From the NCBI GenBank assembly GCA_964602455.1, contig CAZRRG010000108.1, positions 1 to 6,487 on the forward strand: a stretch of DNA of 6,487 bases. The letters run 5' to 3'. The notes under the pieces were generated by a model. The model had not been told where the DNA came from. It was given only the letters and a program-made list of their open reading frames with translations, and searched no databases. Position 1 is the stretch's first letter. Each line of letters begins with the position of its first letter. The position numbers were made by a program, and so were the translations under genes. Origin of the DNA: JBBDIP01 sp964602455 (GTDB lineage: Bacteria > Bacillota > Sulfobacillia > Fermentithermobacillales > Fermentithermobacillaceae). This document shows, in pieces, positions 1 to 5,944 of the stretch.

Positions 1-1
1 G

Positions 2-79
2 GTCCGGAGGGGCCACTTCGTATGGGGCAACGAGCCGGAACTGGAGCAGTACAGGTCCATCGTCGCAAAGACTGTGTAG
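2..79 (+). CDS. C-terminal end of an unrecognised protein (5' part outside window)
   Basis: An open frame runs in from the left edge and stops at TAG 77-79, giving 25 residues that begin VRRGHFVWGNEP and end SIVAKTV. It is probably coding: about 20 of the 25 codons end in G or C, as in the other genes here, and the next gene follows after only 24 bases on the same strand, which suggests an operon. The tail is too short to assign a family and I do not recognise it. Because the neighbour is a YkfC-like peptidoglycan-peptide hydrolase, a role in cell-wall peptide metabolism or transport is possible, but that is a guess from context only. Confidence 0.55.
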   Translation, partial: VRRGHFVWGNEPELEQYRSIVAKTV

Positions 80-103
80 CTGGCGTCGCGCCGGGTGACA
101 TCG

Positions 104-1090
104 ATGATCCATGGAAAGCAGCGAGCACCGCGAGCTCCCTACGTTGTGCTGGCCCTTGTTGCGGCCATTGCGCTTGCCGCCATATTGGTGGGATGCAAAC
201 CTGTATCGTCCACGGACGTGGAGCAGCCCAAGACCGGCTCTCCTGGATCCGTCGACAAGGAGTACGGCGTTGTTAAGGTTCCGGTGGCCACCCTGGGCGA
301 CGGTCCCGGGAGCGCCGGGGGAAAGCATACTGTCACGCAGGCCAGAATGGGCGATATCGTCCGCTTGCTTGAGCAGCGGGATGGCTGGTACTTAGTGGAG
401 ATGCATGATGAGTACCGGGGATGGGCGGATCCTGAGGATCTCTGGCTGTGCAGCAAGTCCGAACTGGATGCTTTCTGGTCGGGCGGAGTGATCCTTGTGT
501 GGAGCAAGACCGCGCCGGTCACGGACAGGCAGGGCGGATCCTCCCTGTTCGATCTTGACTTGGTGGAGGGGACGGTCCTCCCCATTGCCAGCAGGGATAA
601 CCAGTGGACCATCGTGACGTTGCCCGGAGGGCAGCAAGGCTATGTAAGGTCAGATGACACGACGTACTTCAACGATCTGGATAAGGTTTTCTCCGAGAAG
701 AAGGGCGTGAAGACAATCCTCGAGACCGCGAGGCGGTATCTTGGCCTTTCCTACTTGTGGGGCGGCACCACGGCCTACGGCTTTGACTGCTCGGGGTTCA
801 CGCAGTTCTGCTTCAGGATGGCCGGATACCAGCTGAGACGAGATGCCAACATGCAGTATGAGCAGGGAAAACCTGTGCCGGACAGAGCGGATCTCATTCC
901 CGGGGACCTTGTCTTCTTCGAGACCTACGCGAAGGGCGCTTCCCACGTAGGCATATACATAGGAGACTCCCAGTACATCCAGTGTGGAGGATCGACGGGG
1001 GTTACCATCCAGAGCTTCGATCCGGGCCACGCGGAGTACTCGCCGGAGCTGGACAGAGCCTACCTGGGCGCCCGCCGCATCATCGAGTAG
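104..1090 (+). CDS. YkfC-like lipoprotein: SH3b-like region plus NlpC/P60 cysteine peptidase
   Basis: Predicted gamma-D-glutamyl-diamino-acid (NlpC/P60) endopeptidase of 328 residues, close in length and layout to YkfC. I chose ATG 104 because GGTGA (94-98) sits 5 bases ahead of it; a GTG at 95 would add three residues but has no ribosome binding site. Residues 1-30 form a signal peptide (basic start, hydrophobic run) ending in the lipobox LVGC, so Cys31 is probably lipidated and the protein held on the outer face of the membrane. Residues about 54-115 and 128-185 look like two bacterial SH3 segments (for example YRGWADPEDLW). The catalytic domain spans about 200-328: YLWGG then DCSG with nucleophile Cys229, ASHVGIYIG with His281, and Gln293 at the third catalytic place, 12 residues after the His. 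GDLVFF is also typical. In the family such enzymes cut the D-Glu to diaminopimelate/Lys bond of muropeptides; the exact substrate is inferred. The gene probably shares a transcript with the gene upstream and ends at the terminator at 1117. Confidence 0.9.
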   Translation: MIHGKQRAPRAPYVVLALVAAIALAAILVGCKPVSSTDVEQPKTGSPGSVDKEYGVVKVPVATLGDGPGSAGGKHTVTQARMGDIVRLLEQRDGWYLVEMHDEYRGWADPEDLWLCSKSELDAFWSGGVILVWSKTAPVTDRQGGSSLFDLDLVEGTVLPIASRDNQWTIVTLPGGQQGYVRSDDTTYFNDLDKVFSEKKGVKTILETARRYLGLSYLWGGTTAYGFDCSGFTQFCFRMAGYQLRRDANMQYEQGKPVPDRADLIPGDLVFFETYAKGASHVGIYIGDSQYIQCGGSTGVTIQSFDPGHAEYSPELDRAYLGARRIIE

Positions 1091-1116
1091 GAACTGGGGT
1101 AAGAGCAGGCACGAAG

Positions 1117-1158
1117 AAGCCCCCCGCCTTGCGCCTGTCGCGGCGCCGGGGGGCTTTT
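1117..1158 (+). terminator. Strong Rho-independent terminator after the NlpC/P60 gene, possibly bidirectional
   Basis: A perfect 10 bp stem pairs 1117-1126 (AAGCCCCCCG) with 1147-1156. An inner 5 bp stem (GCGCC 1131-1135 with GGCGC 1142-1146) continues it after a four-base bulge. A short T run (1155-1158) follows, starting within the stem. It lies 26 bases past the stop codon. On the - strand the same stem is followed by CTTCTTCG, so it may also end transcripts of the convergent LysM gene, which stops at 1248. Confidence 0.85.
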
Positions 1159-1247
1159 CATTGCAGTCCCGCATCGCTATCGTTGCCTTGCTGTCGCTGC
1201 GGCTCGGCAGCGCTCAGGTTGGCGTACAGGCCGCTACCGCTTTCCGC

Positions 1248-2117
1248 CTAGCCTACCGCCCCTGAAGCCGGGATCATGATCACCTGTCCTGGCGTGAGCC
1301 GGAAAGGCGGTCTCAGGTCCGGGTTGAACGCGGTCAGCTCAGACACGTTGAGTCCGAATCTCACGGCTATTATCTCTATGGTGTCTCCTTCTTTTACGAT
1401 GTACCGCCGGCCGCCCATGCCTCCTGGATGAGTGCCGGGATGCATTGGTCCGGTGCCAGGTGTCATTCCGCCGCTGGGTATCCTCACGATCTCCCCTGGG
1501 AAGATCATCTCCGGGTTGGCGATCTGCGGGTTTGCCCTGATGAGAGCGTCAAGCGACACATGGAACCTCTGGGCGATCAGCCACATGGTGTCGCCCGGCT
1601 GTACGATGTACTCAACCATCCCATGCACCGGACCCGTACTCGGTGGCATCGGGACCGGAGTCGGGTGCGGCGCGGGTGAGATCACCGGGCCGGTCACGAT
1701 GACGAGCGTGATGTTGCACTTCCTGGCGATCTCGCGGAGGAGCTGCAACTGCCGTGAATGCCGCCTGGAGCCCCGGAGTAAGATGGCGCGGGCGCTTTCA
1801 TCGGAGAGCATGGGATCTATGCGCAGCCAGCCTTCGTCGAGAACCTGGTTTTCCTTGGTCCATATCAGCGGTAGGAGCGAGTTCAGGTCGCCGTCGGTGG
1901 ACACGCTCACGAAGTCTCCGGGCGGTTCAACGCCGACAGCCGCCAAAAGGGCGGTGCAATCGCTCATCTTCTCGTGGTGGATGCTGCAGAGTTCCTGTAT
2001 GAGGTCCAGGCACTCGGTTGTCGATCCCAAGGCCAAGAGGCGCTCGTATACCGGGACCAGCTCACGCTCGCGAGACCACACGTACGTACTCATTTGGGAG
2101 AGCTCGGAAGTGGACAC
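1248..2117 (-). CDS. Two-LysM protein with a helical N-terminal domain and no signal peptide
   Basis: A 289-residue protein when started at GTG 2117, which has a textbook GGAGG 8 bases upstream; an in-frame ATG at 2144 would give 298 residues with a weaker AAGGA. The C-terminal half holds two LysM peptidoglycan/chitin-binding repeats, at about 170-214 (starting YIVQPGDTMWLIAQRF) and 239-283 (starting YIVKEGDTIEIIAVRF), joined by Gly/Pro/His-rich linkers. A Pro-rich stretch (143-169) separates them from residues 1-133, which can be read as four amphipathic helices (about 2-31, 33-62, 76-100, 105-133) with many Glu, Arg and His; I do not recognise this part. It resembles a four-helix bundle but lacks a clear ferritin ExxH pair. 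No signal peptide or membrane segment is visible, so the protein is cytosolic or reaches wall material another way, as spore-coat/cortex LysM proteins such as SafA do from the mother cell. A spore role is inference. The upstream terminator means it needs its own promoter. Confidence 0.85.
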   Translation of the reverse strand: MSTSELSQMSTYVWSRERELVPVYERLLALGSTTECLDLIQELCSIHHEKMSDCTALLAAVGVEPPGDFVSVSTDGDLNSLLPLIWTKENQVLDEGWLRIDPMLSDESARAILLRGSRRHSRQLQLLREIARKCNITLVIVTGPVISPAPHPTPVPMPPSTGPVHGMVEYIVQPGDTMWLIAQRFHVSLDALIRANPQIANPEMIFPGEIVRIPSGGMTPGTGPMHPGTHPGGMGGRRYIVKEGDTIEIIAVRFGLNVSELTAFNPDLRPPFRLTPGQVIMIPASGAVG

Positions 2118-2125
2118 GTTTACCC

Positions 2126-2130
2126 CCTCC
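2126..2130 (-). promoter_or_regulatory. Ribosome binding site deciding the GTG start of the LysM gene
   Basis: On the - strand GGAGG is followed by GGGTAAAC and then GTG at 2117, an 8 base spacing. The upstream ATG at 2144 has only GAAGGA at 10 bases, so the GTG start is preferred. Confidence 0.65.
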
Positions 2131-2161
2131 ACACATTGGCTCATAGGCGCTTAGTCCTTCC

Positions 2162-2188
2162 AGTCTATGAGCAGCGGTGGTGTCTTGT
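2162..2188 (-). promoter_or_regulatory. Possible sporulation-type (SigK-like) promoter for the LysM gene
   Basis: On the - strand, AC (2188-2187), a 17 base gap and CATAGACT (2169-2162) resemble the SigK pattern AC-N16/17-CATANNNTA, with the final A missing. It lies between the upstream terminator and the gene start, where a promoter has to be. Short, degenerate motifs of this kind arise by chance, so this is a weak call. Confidence 0.25.
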
Positions 2189-2198
2189 GAGCGCAGCG

Positions 2199-2221
2199 AA
2201 AAAGCCCTCGGGAGAGGGCTT
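2199..2221 (-). terminator. Rho-independent terminator of the small orphan gene
   Basis: On the - strand AAGCCCTC, a TCCC loop and GAGGGCTT form a perfect 8 bp stem (2221-2214 with 2209-2202) and run into five T (2203-2199). It lies 35 bases past the stop at 2257. The T run is on the - strand only, which supports - strand transcription of the orphan gene and separates it from the LysM gene. Confidence 0.85.
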
Positions 2222-2256
2222 AGAAAGTGCGGTCTAGTGCGCCGTGTCTGACGACG

Positions 2257-2553
2257 CTAGTTTTCCGGCAAGACCGGGGGCTCCGCTTCGTCCGGAGGCG
2301 CTTCTTCCTGCTTCCGCTGTATCCTTGGCGGAGGCCAGGGCCACATGCCTTCCTGAAGCCAGTAATTGTCTGGCTCCCGCCAGTACCAGTCTTCTTCGTC
2401 CGATGGCAGGGTCTGTGCGTCCTCCTCAGAGACGTGGAGGACGGGATCGGTGAAGTACGGGTCGACCTGCTCCTCGTAGTACGGCGACTCCAACGGGAAA
2501 TCCCTGCGGGATCTGGGCGGCGTTCTTGACGCCTTGTTCCTCTCGTCCCTCAT
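2257..2553 (-). CDS. Orphan small protein, acidic and Trp/Tyr/Pro-rich, divergent from lexA
   Basis: A 98-residue protein that I do not recognise. It starts at ATG 2553 behind AAAGGAGG, 6 bases away; an in-frame ATG at 2574, also with GGAGG, would add MGERRGS. The first 17 residues are basic (seven Arg/Lys against two acidic). The rest is strongly acidic (about 22 Asp/Glu against 4 Arg/Lys) with aromatic clusters: ESPYYEEQVDPYF (22-34), DWYWREPDNYW (55-65) and MWPWPPP (70-76), five Trp in all. No membrane segment, signal peptide or Cys is present; it looks mostly disordered. Coding is supported by strong GC at third codon positions, the near-ideal ribosome binding site and the terminator just behind it. 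Its promoter must lie in the spacer shared with lexA, next to LexA-like boxes, so damage-inducible expression is likely but unproven. It is not YneA: it has neither a membrane anchor nor a LysM domain. Confidence 0.75.
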   Translation of the reverse strand: MRDERNKASRTPPRSRRDFPLESPYYEEQVDPYFTDPVLHVSEEDAQTLPSDEEDWYWREPDNYWLQEGMWPWPPPRIQRKQEEAPPDEAEPPVLPEN

Positions 2554-2559
2554 GCTGCC

Positions 2560-2567
2560 CCTCCTTT
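2560..2567 (-). promoter_or_regulatory. Ribosome binding site of the orphan gene
   Basis: AAAGGAGG on the - strand lies 6 bases before ATG 2553 and is nearly a full anti-16S match. It favours 2553 over ATG 2574, whose own site GGAGG (2586-2582) is 7 bases away and also usable. Confidence 0.6.
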
Positions 2568-2598
2568 CCCCCATATGTTTCCCTCCCGCTCGCCGGCG

Positions 2599-2626
2599 AA
2601 TGTATGACGGGGCTCCGGATAGCAAA
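2599..2626 (-). promoter_or_regulatory. Possible promoter of the orphan gene
   Basis: On the - strand TTTGCT (2626-2621), a 16 base gap and TACATT (2604-2599) make a poor -35 with a fair -10 (4 of 6). The -35 lies inside the LexA-like palindrome 2622-2637, so LexA bound there would be expected to block it. The assignment is tentative. Confidence 0.3.
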
Positions 2627-2637
2627 CTAGCGTTTGC
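2622..2637. promoter_or_regulatory. LexA-like operator, perfect 6 bp arms
   Basis: GCAAAC-TAGC-GTTTGC is an inverted repeat with exact 6 bp arms and a 4 base centre. It matches the Gram-positive LexA pattern CGAAC-N4-GTTCG apart from an A for G in the left arm (T for C in the right arm). It overlaps the likely -35 of lexA and the possible -35 of the divergent orphan gene, so it could control both. Confidence 0.6.
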
Positions 2638-2662
2638 ATTGCCGATGGCACGGTGGTAAACT
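2634..2662 (+). promoter_or_regulatory. Likely lexA promoter
   Basis: TTGCAT (2634-2639), a 17 base gap and TAAACT (2657-2662) fit a housekeeping promoter with optimal spacing, although both boxes are imperfect (3 of 6 and 4 of 6). The two LexA-like boxes cover the -35 and the -10, the layout expected for self-repression. Confidence 0.5.
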
Positions 2663-2670
2663 AATGTTCG
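2657..2670. promoter_or_regulatory. Second LexA-like operator over the lexA -10
   Basis: TAAAC-TAAT-GTTCG has one consensus half (GTTCG) and one weaker half. Its centre is 34 bases from the centre of the first box, roughly three helical turns, so the two LexA dimers would sit on nearly the same face. It ends 34 bases before the lexA start codon. Confidence 0.55.
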
Positions 2671-2704
2671 GGTCAAGGAAGAAAATGCCCGGGAGGGTGC
2701 GCGT

Positions 2705-3316
2705 ATGTCCAAGTTGACTGACCAGCAATCAAGAGTGCTTGAGGTCATCAGAGAGAGCATCCGTGAGACAGGGTACCCTCCGTCAGTCAGGGAACTGGGC
2801 GAGCGACTGGGTCTTAAGTCCACAGCTACCGTCCATACGCACCTGCGCAATCTTGAGCGCAAGGGGTTCCTCAAGAGGGTCGCTCAGAAGTCGAGAGCGT
2901 TCAACGTGGTAGAGGACCAGCCTGAGAGGGCGCCGGGTTCCGTCGTCATGGTCCCCTTGGTCGGCATGGTTCGGGCCGGAATGCCCGTGCTCGCGGCCCA
3001 GAACATCGAGGACATGATCCCCTTCCCCCGGGATTTCGTGAAGGCTGAAAACGTTTTTCTGCTGCGCGTCCAGGGTGACAGCATGATCGACGCAGGCATA
3101 TACGAGGGCGACTATGTGCTGGTCCGGCAGCAGGAATGGGCCGACAACGGAGATATCGTTGTCGCGCTTCTGGGCGACGAGGCCACCGTTAAGGTCTTCT
3201 ACAGAGAAAAGGATGCGGTAAGGCTACAGCCCCGCAACCCCAAACTATCCCCCATAGTTGCTCGCGACGTGAGAGTCCTGGGCAAGGTCGTGGGCCTGTA
3301 CCGCTCGGTTCACTGA
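2705..3316 (+). CDS. lexA: LexA, SOS repressor with self-cleavage domain
   Basis: LexA represses DNA-damage (SOS) genes and cuts itself when RecA filaments form on single-stranded DNA. The 203 residues are the usual length. Residues 1-68 are the winged helix-turn-helix (GYPPSVRELGERLGL, then STATVHTHLRNLERKGFL). The C-terminal S24 domain has the cleavage bond Ala91-Gly92 (in VRAGMP), nucleophile Ser126 (in GDSMIDAGI) and general base Lys163 (in EATVKVF). All three lie exactly 7 residues later than Ala84-Gly85, Ser119 and Lys156 of E. coli LexA, so the enzyme should be active. The start at ATG 2705 has GGGAGG 8 bases upstream. Two LexA-like boxes precede it, giving probable autoregulation shared with the divergent orphan gene. 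Its last 7 bases overlap the convergent lyase gene and no terminator hairpin is visible there. Confidence 0.97.
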   Translation: MSKLTDQQSRVLEVIRESIRETGYPPSVRELGERLGLKSTATVHTHLRNLERKGFLKRVAQKSRAFNVVEDQPERAPGSVVMVPLVGMVRAGMPVLAAQNIEDMIPFPRDFVKAENVFLLRVQGDSMIDAGIYEGDYVLVRQQEWADNGDIVVALLGDEATVKVFYREKDAVRLQPRNPKLSPIVARDVRVLGKVVGLYRSVH

Positions 3317-4608
3317 TCCAGCGCAAGCAGGGCTTCGCAGGCTCTCATACAGGCCAGCATCACGTGTTCCTTTGAGAGCCCTCCCTGAAGGTAGGCCGTG
3401 TATGGGTCTGTGAACGGTGCGTCGCACGAGAGCTCGATCGACGAACCCTGAACGAAGCACCCCGCTGCCATGATTACCTGGTGCCTGTAGCCCGGCATAT
3501 CCCATGGCTCAGGCGCCGCATACGAATCTACCGGTGACGCCTCCTGTATCGCTCTTGCGAAAGCGCGGAGTTTCTCCGGATCTCCCAGAGTGACTGCCTG
3601 GACTATGTCGCACCTTTCTCCGAGGGGCGACGGGTCGACCGGCATCCCCAGGCCCTCGAATAGCGCCGCGGCGAAGGCTGCGCCCATGAGAGACTCCCCC
3701 ACCGTCCTCGGAGCCATAAACAGTCCCTGGAACACGTCCCTGTACCCGTAAGGGTTGCTGCCGACCTCGCCTGAAAGCCCCGGCGCGTATAGCGCTTCCG
3801 CAACCCTGGAGACACATTCCGAGGTCCCGGCGACGTAGCCTCCCGTCGGGCAGATACCGCCGCCAGGGTTCTTTATCAGCGAACCTGCGGTCAAGGAAGC
3901 TCCCAGCGCCGGCGGCTCCTTCTCCTGGGTGAATTCGCAATAACAGTTGTCGACCGTGACGAGCAGTCCGGGCCAACGCCGCCTTTGGAGTTCAAGGAAC
4001 GCTTCAAGCGTGGATATGGATATGCTCTTCCGGAGGCTGTAGCCTCGCGAGCGTTGGATATGTATCACCTTGGTACGGGGAGTAAGGGCCTCCTCCACCT
4101 GCCGTTCAAGCTGAGATAGACCGATCCTGCCCTCCTGGTAGTCCAGTAGCGAAGACACCTCGCGGTAATCCACGCCGAAATCGCGAACGCTCCCGTCAAC
4201 GGGCTTTCCTTCACCGCCCGGCGTTACGCCAATGACCGGAAGCATCGTCTCGTAGGGCTCTCCAGTCACGCACACGAGGCCGTCGCCGGGCCTTAGAAGC
4301 GCAAATAGGGCAGTTTTCAAGACATGGGTGCCCGAGGCCCAGTGGAGCCGCACCAAGGCCTTCTCAGCGCCGAAAACGCGGGCGTAGACACGGTCGAGCG
4401 CGTCCCTGCCAGCGTCTCCGTAGCCGTATCCCGTGCTTGGGCTAAGATGAGTGAGGCCGATCTTCTCGGCGCGGAAGGCGTCAAGGACGCGGGCCTGGAG
4501 CGTGAGTGATAGCTCCCCTATCCGGTCCCAGACAGGACGCACCCGTTCGCGCGCTGCCTTTGAGAGTCCCAAAGTCCTGTCGCTAAGCCGTAGTGAGTTA
4601 TCTGTCAT
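3310..4608 (-). CDS. ynbB: PLP-dependent lyase, methionine gamma-lyase / 'aluminium resistance' (YnbB) family
   Basis: A fold-type I pyridoxal-phosphate enzyme of 432 residues, in the family annotated as methionine gamma-lyase-like or aluminium resistance protein. The cytosolic enzyme is expected to act on a sulfur amino acid or similar C-S substrate; the true reaction is not settled by sequence. Visible sites are the phosphate-binding loop ASGTH (91-95), Asp220 in VTVDNCYCEF for the pyridine nitrogen, and the Schiff-base Lys246 in GSLIKNPGGGI. TGYGYGD (59-65) and EVGSNPYGYRD (281-291) are typical of the family. The start ATG at 4608 overlaps the hflX stop as ATGA, so translation is probably coupled; only a weak GAAAGG lies upstream. 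spoVK-hflX-ynbB is the Bacillus order, but glnR-glnA, which follow there, are replaced here by a convergent lexA. The link to aluminium is historical and should not be taken as function. Confidence 0.92.
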   Translation of the reverse strand: MTDNSLRLSDRTLGLSKAARERVRPVWDRIGELSLTLQARVLDAFRAEKIGLTHLSPSTGYGYGDAGRDALDRVYARVFGAEKALVRLHWASGTHVLKTALFALLRPGDGLVCVTGEPYETMLPVIGVTPGGEGKPVDGSVRDFGVDYREVSSLLDYQEGRIGLSQLERQVEEALTPRTKVIHIQRSRGYSLRKSISISTLEAFLELQRRRWPGLLVTVDNCYCEFTQEKEPPALGASLTAGSLIKNPGGGICPTGGYVAGTSECVSRVAEALYAPGLSGEVGSNPYGYRDVFQGLFMAPRTVGESLMGAAFAAALFEGLGMPVDPSPLGERCDIVQAVTLGDPEKLRAFARAIQEASPVDSYAAPEPWDMPGYRHQVIMAAGCFVQGSSIELSCDAPFTDPYTAYLQGGLSKEHVMLACMRACEALLALDQ

Positions 4609-5918
4609 GGTGTAGGTTGCCTTTCCATTAGCGGCCTCTGGCCTATCTTGCGGATGAACCTGGCGACGTCCTCAGGACGGAGCTCGCAGACTACTACTGC
4701 GCCGTCACCCGTATGTTGTTCTTCCCGGACAACGCCTGCCCTCCGCAGATCGTATAGGATGTCCCACTTATCGTATGGGAGCAGCCAGGACACCAGTCGC
4801 CTCTTGCCCGAGAGCTCCCGCTCGACCGCGGCCGACAGGTCTCCAAGGCCGTCTTCATGCAGAGCGGAGATGGCCACGCTTCCGGGGTAGAGCCTCTGGG
4901 CTGCGTCCAGGTCTTGCGGGTGGACCTTGTCTGCCTTGTTGAAGCAGACAATCTTGGGCCGGTCCTCTACTCCGAGGTCGGACAGCACCCCGTTAACCGT
5001 TGCTACCTGGGATGGCCACGATGGGGACGAAGCATCCACCACGTGGATCAGGACGTTGGCGTCTACGGACTCTTCGAGAGTGGCTCTAAAGGCCGCCACA
5101 AGCTCGTGGGGCAGGCCTTGGATAAACCCAACGGTGTCTACCAGGAGCGCTGTCTCGCCTGAGGGCAGCGTCCACCTCCGGGTCCACGGGTCCAATGTCG
5201 CGAAGAGCTTGTCGTCGGCATAGGTGTCTTCCCCGGTCAACGCATTGAACAGCGTAGATTTGCCGGCGTTGGTGTAGCCTACGAGGGATATGACCGCGAT
5301 GCCCGATTCCTGCCGCTTCTTGCGCTGTTCGGCCCTGACCCTCTCCACCTTGTGCAGTTCCCTGGTGAGCTGCGCTATCCGGTTCCGGAGGATCCTTCGG
5401 TCTACCTCGATCCTCTGCTCTCCGGGGCCTCTTGTTCCGATCCCTGCTCCCGGATTGGACATGTCCACTCCAAGGCCGGCAAGCCTGGTCAAGGCGTGCT
5501 TCGCGCGGGCCAGCTCCACCTGGATCTTGCCCTCGCTTGTCCGAGCCCGGGACGCGAAGATGCGGAGAATGAGCTCTGTCCTGTCCATGACGGGGACTCC
5601 TGTGGCATCCTCGAGGTTTCTGGCCTGGGTTGGCGACAGGACGCCGTCCACTATCACAACGCCGGCCTCTTCGGCCAGAACCAGGTCGCGGAGCTCCTCT
5701 ACCTTCCCTTTTCCCAGGTATGTCGCGGGCTCCGGGGCATCCCGTTCCTGGGTCATGACGAAGGCCGGCTCGTAATCCACGGTCTCTGCCAGGCGGGCCA
5801 GCTCCTGCATTGACTCGTCGGTGGAGCCTACCCGCCGCCGCGTGTCTCGTATTCCAATGAGCGCCGCGCGTGGTGATGGGCCGAGGTCTTCGTATTGGTC
5901 ATCGGGTGTTCTAGGCAA
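4605..5918 (-). CDS. hflX: HflX, ribosome-associated GTPase
   Basis: A GTPase of 437 residues that binds the 50S subunit; in studied bacteria HflX splits stalled ribosomes under heat or antibiotic stress. The N-terminal HflX domain (about 1-175) includes TYLGKGKVEEL and the Gly-rich motif SNPGAGIGTRGPGEQ (154-168), followed by a coiled-coil of Arg/Lys/Glu (about 174-204). The G domain has G1 GYTNAGKS (214-221), G2 in FATLDP (239-244), G3 DTVG (261-264), G4 NKAD (327-330) and G5 SA (351-352), all intact. Odd: residue 245 is Trp (LDPWTRRW), where E. coli HflX has Thr (LDPTLRRI). The start is TTG at 5918, chosen for GGAGG 8 bases upstream and because the first ATG-encoded Met downstream would remove conserved N-terminal sequence. 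The gene lies 26 bases behind spoVK and overlaps ynbB by 4 bases, so the three are probably one operon. Confidence 0.96.
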   Translation of the reverse strand: MPRTPDDQYEDLGPSPRAALIGIRDTRRRVGSTDESMQELARLAETVDYEPAFVMTQERDAPEPATYLGKGKVEELRDLVLAEEAGVVIVDGVLSPTQARNLEDATGVPVMDRTELILRIFASRARTSEGKIQVELARAKHALTRLAGLGVDMSNPGAGIGTRGPGEQRIEVDRRILRNRIAQLTRELHKVERVRAEQRKKRQESGIAVISLVGYTNAGKSTLFNALTGEDTYADDKLFATLDPWTRRWTLPSGETALLVDTVGFIQGLPHELVAAFRATLEESVDANVLIHVVDASSPSWPSQVATVNGVLSDLGVEDRPKIVCFNKADKVHPQDLDAAQRLYPGSVAISALHEDGLGDLSAAVERELSGKRRLVSWLLPYDKWDILYDLRRAGVVREEQHTGDGAVVVCELRPEDVARFIRKIGQRPLMERQPTP

Positions 5919-5926
5919 TGGTGTAT

Positions 5927-5931
5927 CCTCC
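5927..5931 (-). promoter_or_regulatory. Ribosome binding site supporting the TTG start of hflX
   Basis: GGAGG on the - strand, then ATACACCA (8 bases), then TTG at 5918. It lies in the 26 base gap after the spoVK stop and is the only good site near the HflX N-terminus. Confidence 0.75.
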
Positions 5932-5944
5932 GTATTGCCTACGA

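Noticed and set aside
1195..1212. 6 bp inverted repeat CGCTGC-GGCTCG-GCAGCG between the convergent genes
   Set aside because: No T run on either strand and a short stem; it is easily a chance feature in GC-rich DNA. The stronger terminator at 1117 explains termination here.
1432..2154. 240-codon open frame on the + strand opposite the LysM gene
   Set aside because: It is antisense to a gene with two clear LysM repeats and a strong ribosome binding site, and its own translation shows no domain pattern. It is a shadow of GC-rich codon use.
2227..2529. 100-codon open frame on the + strand opposite the orphan gene
   Set aside because: No good ribosome binding site, and the hairpin at 2199-2221 with its T run belongs to - strand transcription. 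The - strand frame has the near-ideal ribosome binding site and GC-rich third positions.
2598..2611. Possible third LexA box, CGAATGTATGACGG
   Set aside because: Only the left half resembles the consensus; the right half lacks GTT.
5290..5775. 161-codon open frame on the + strand opposite hflX
   Set aside because: It is antisense to a complete HflX with all GTPase motifs; the Ser/Arg-rich translation is typical of a shadow frame.
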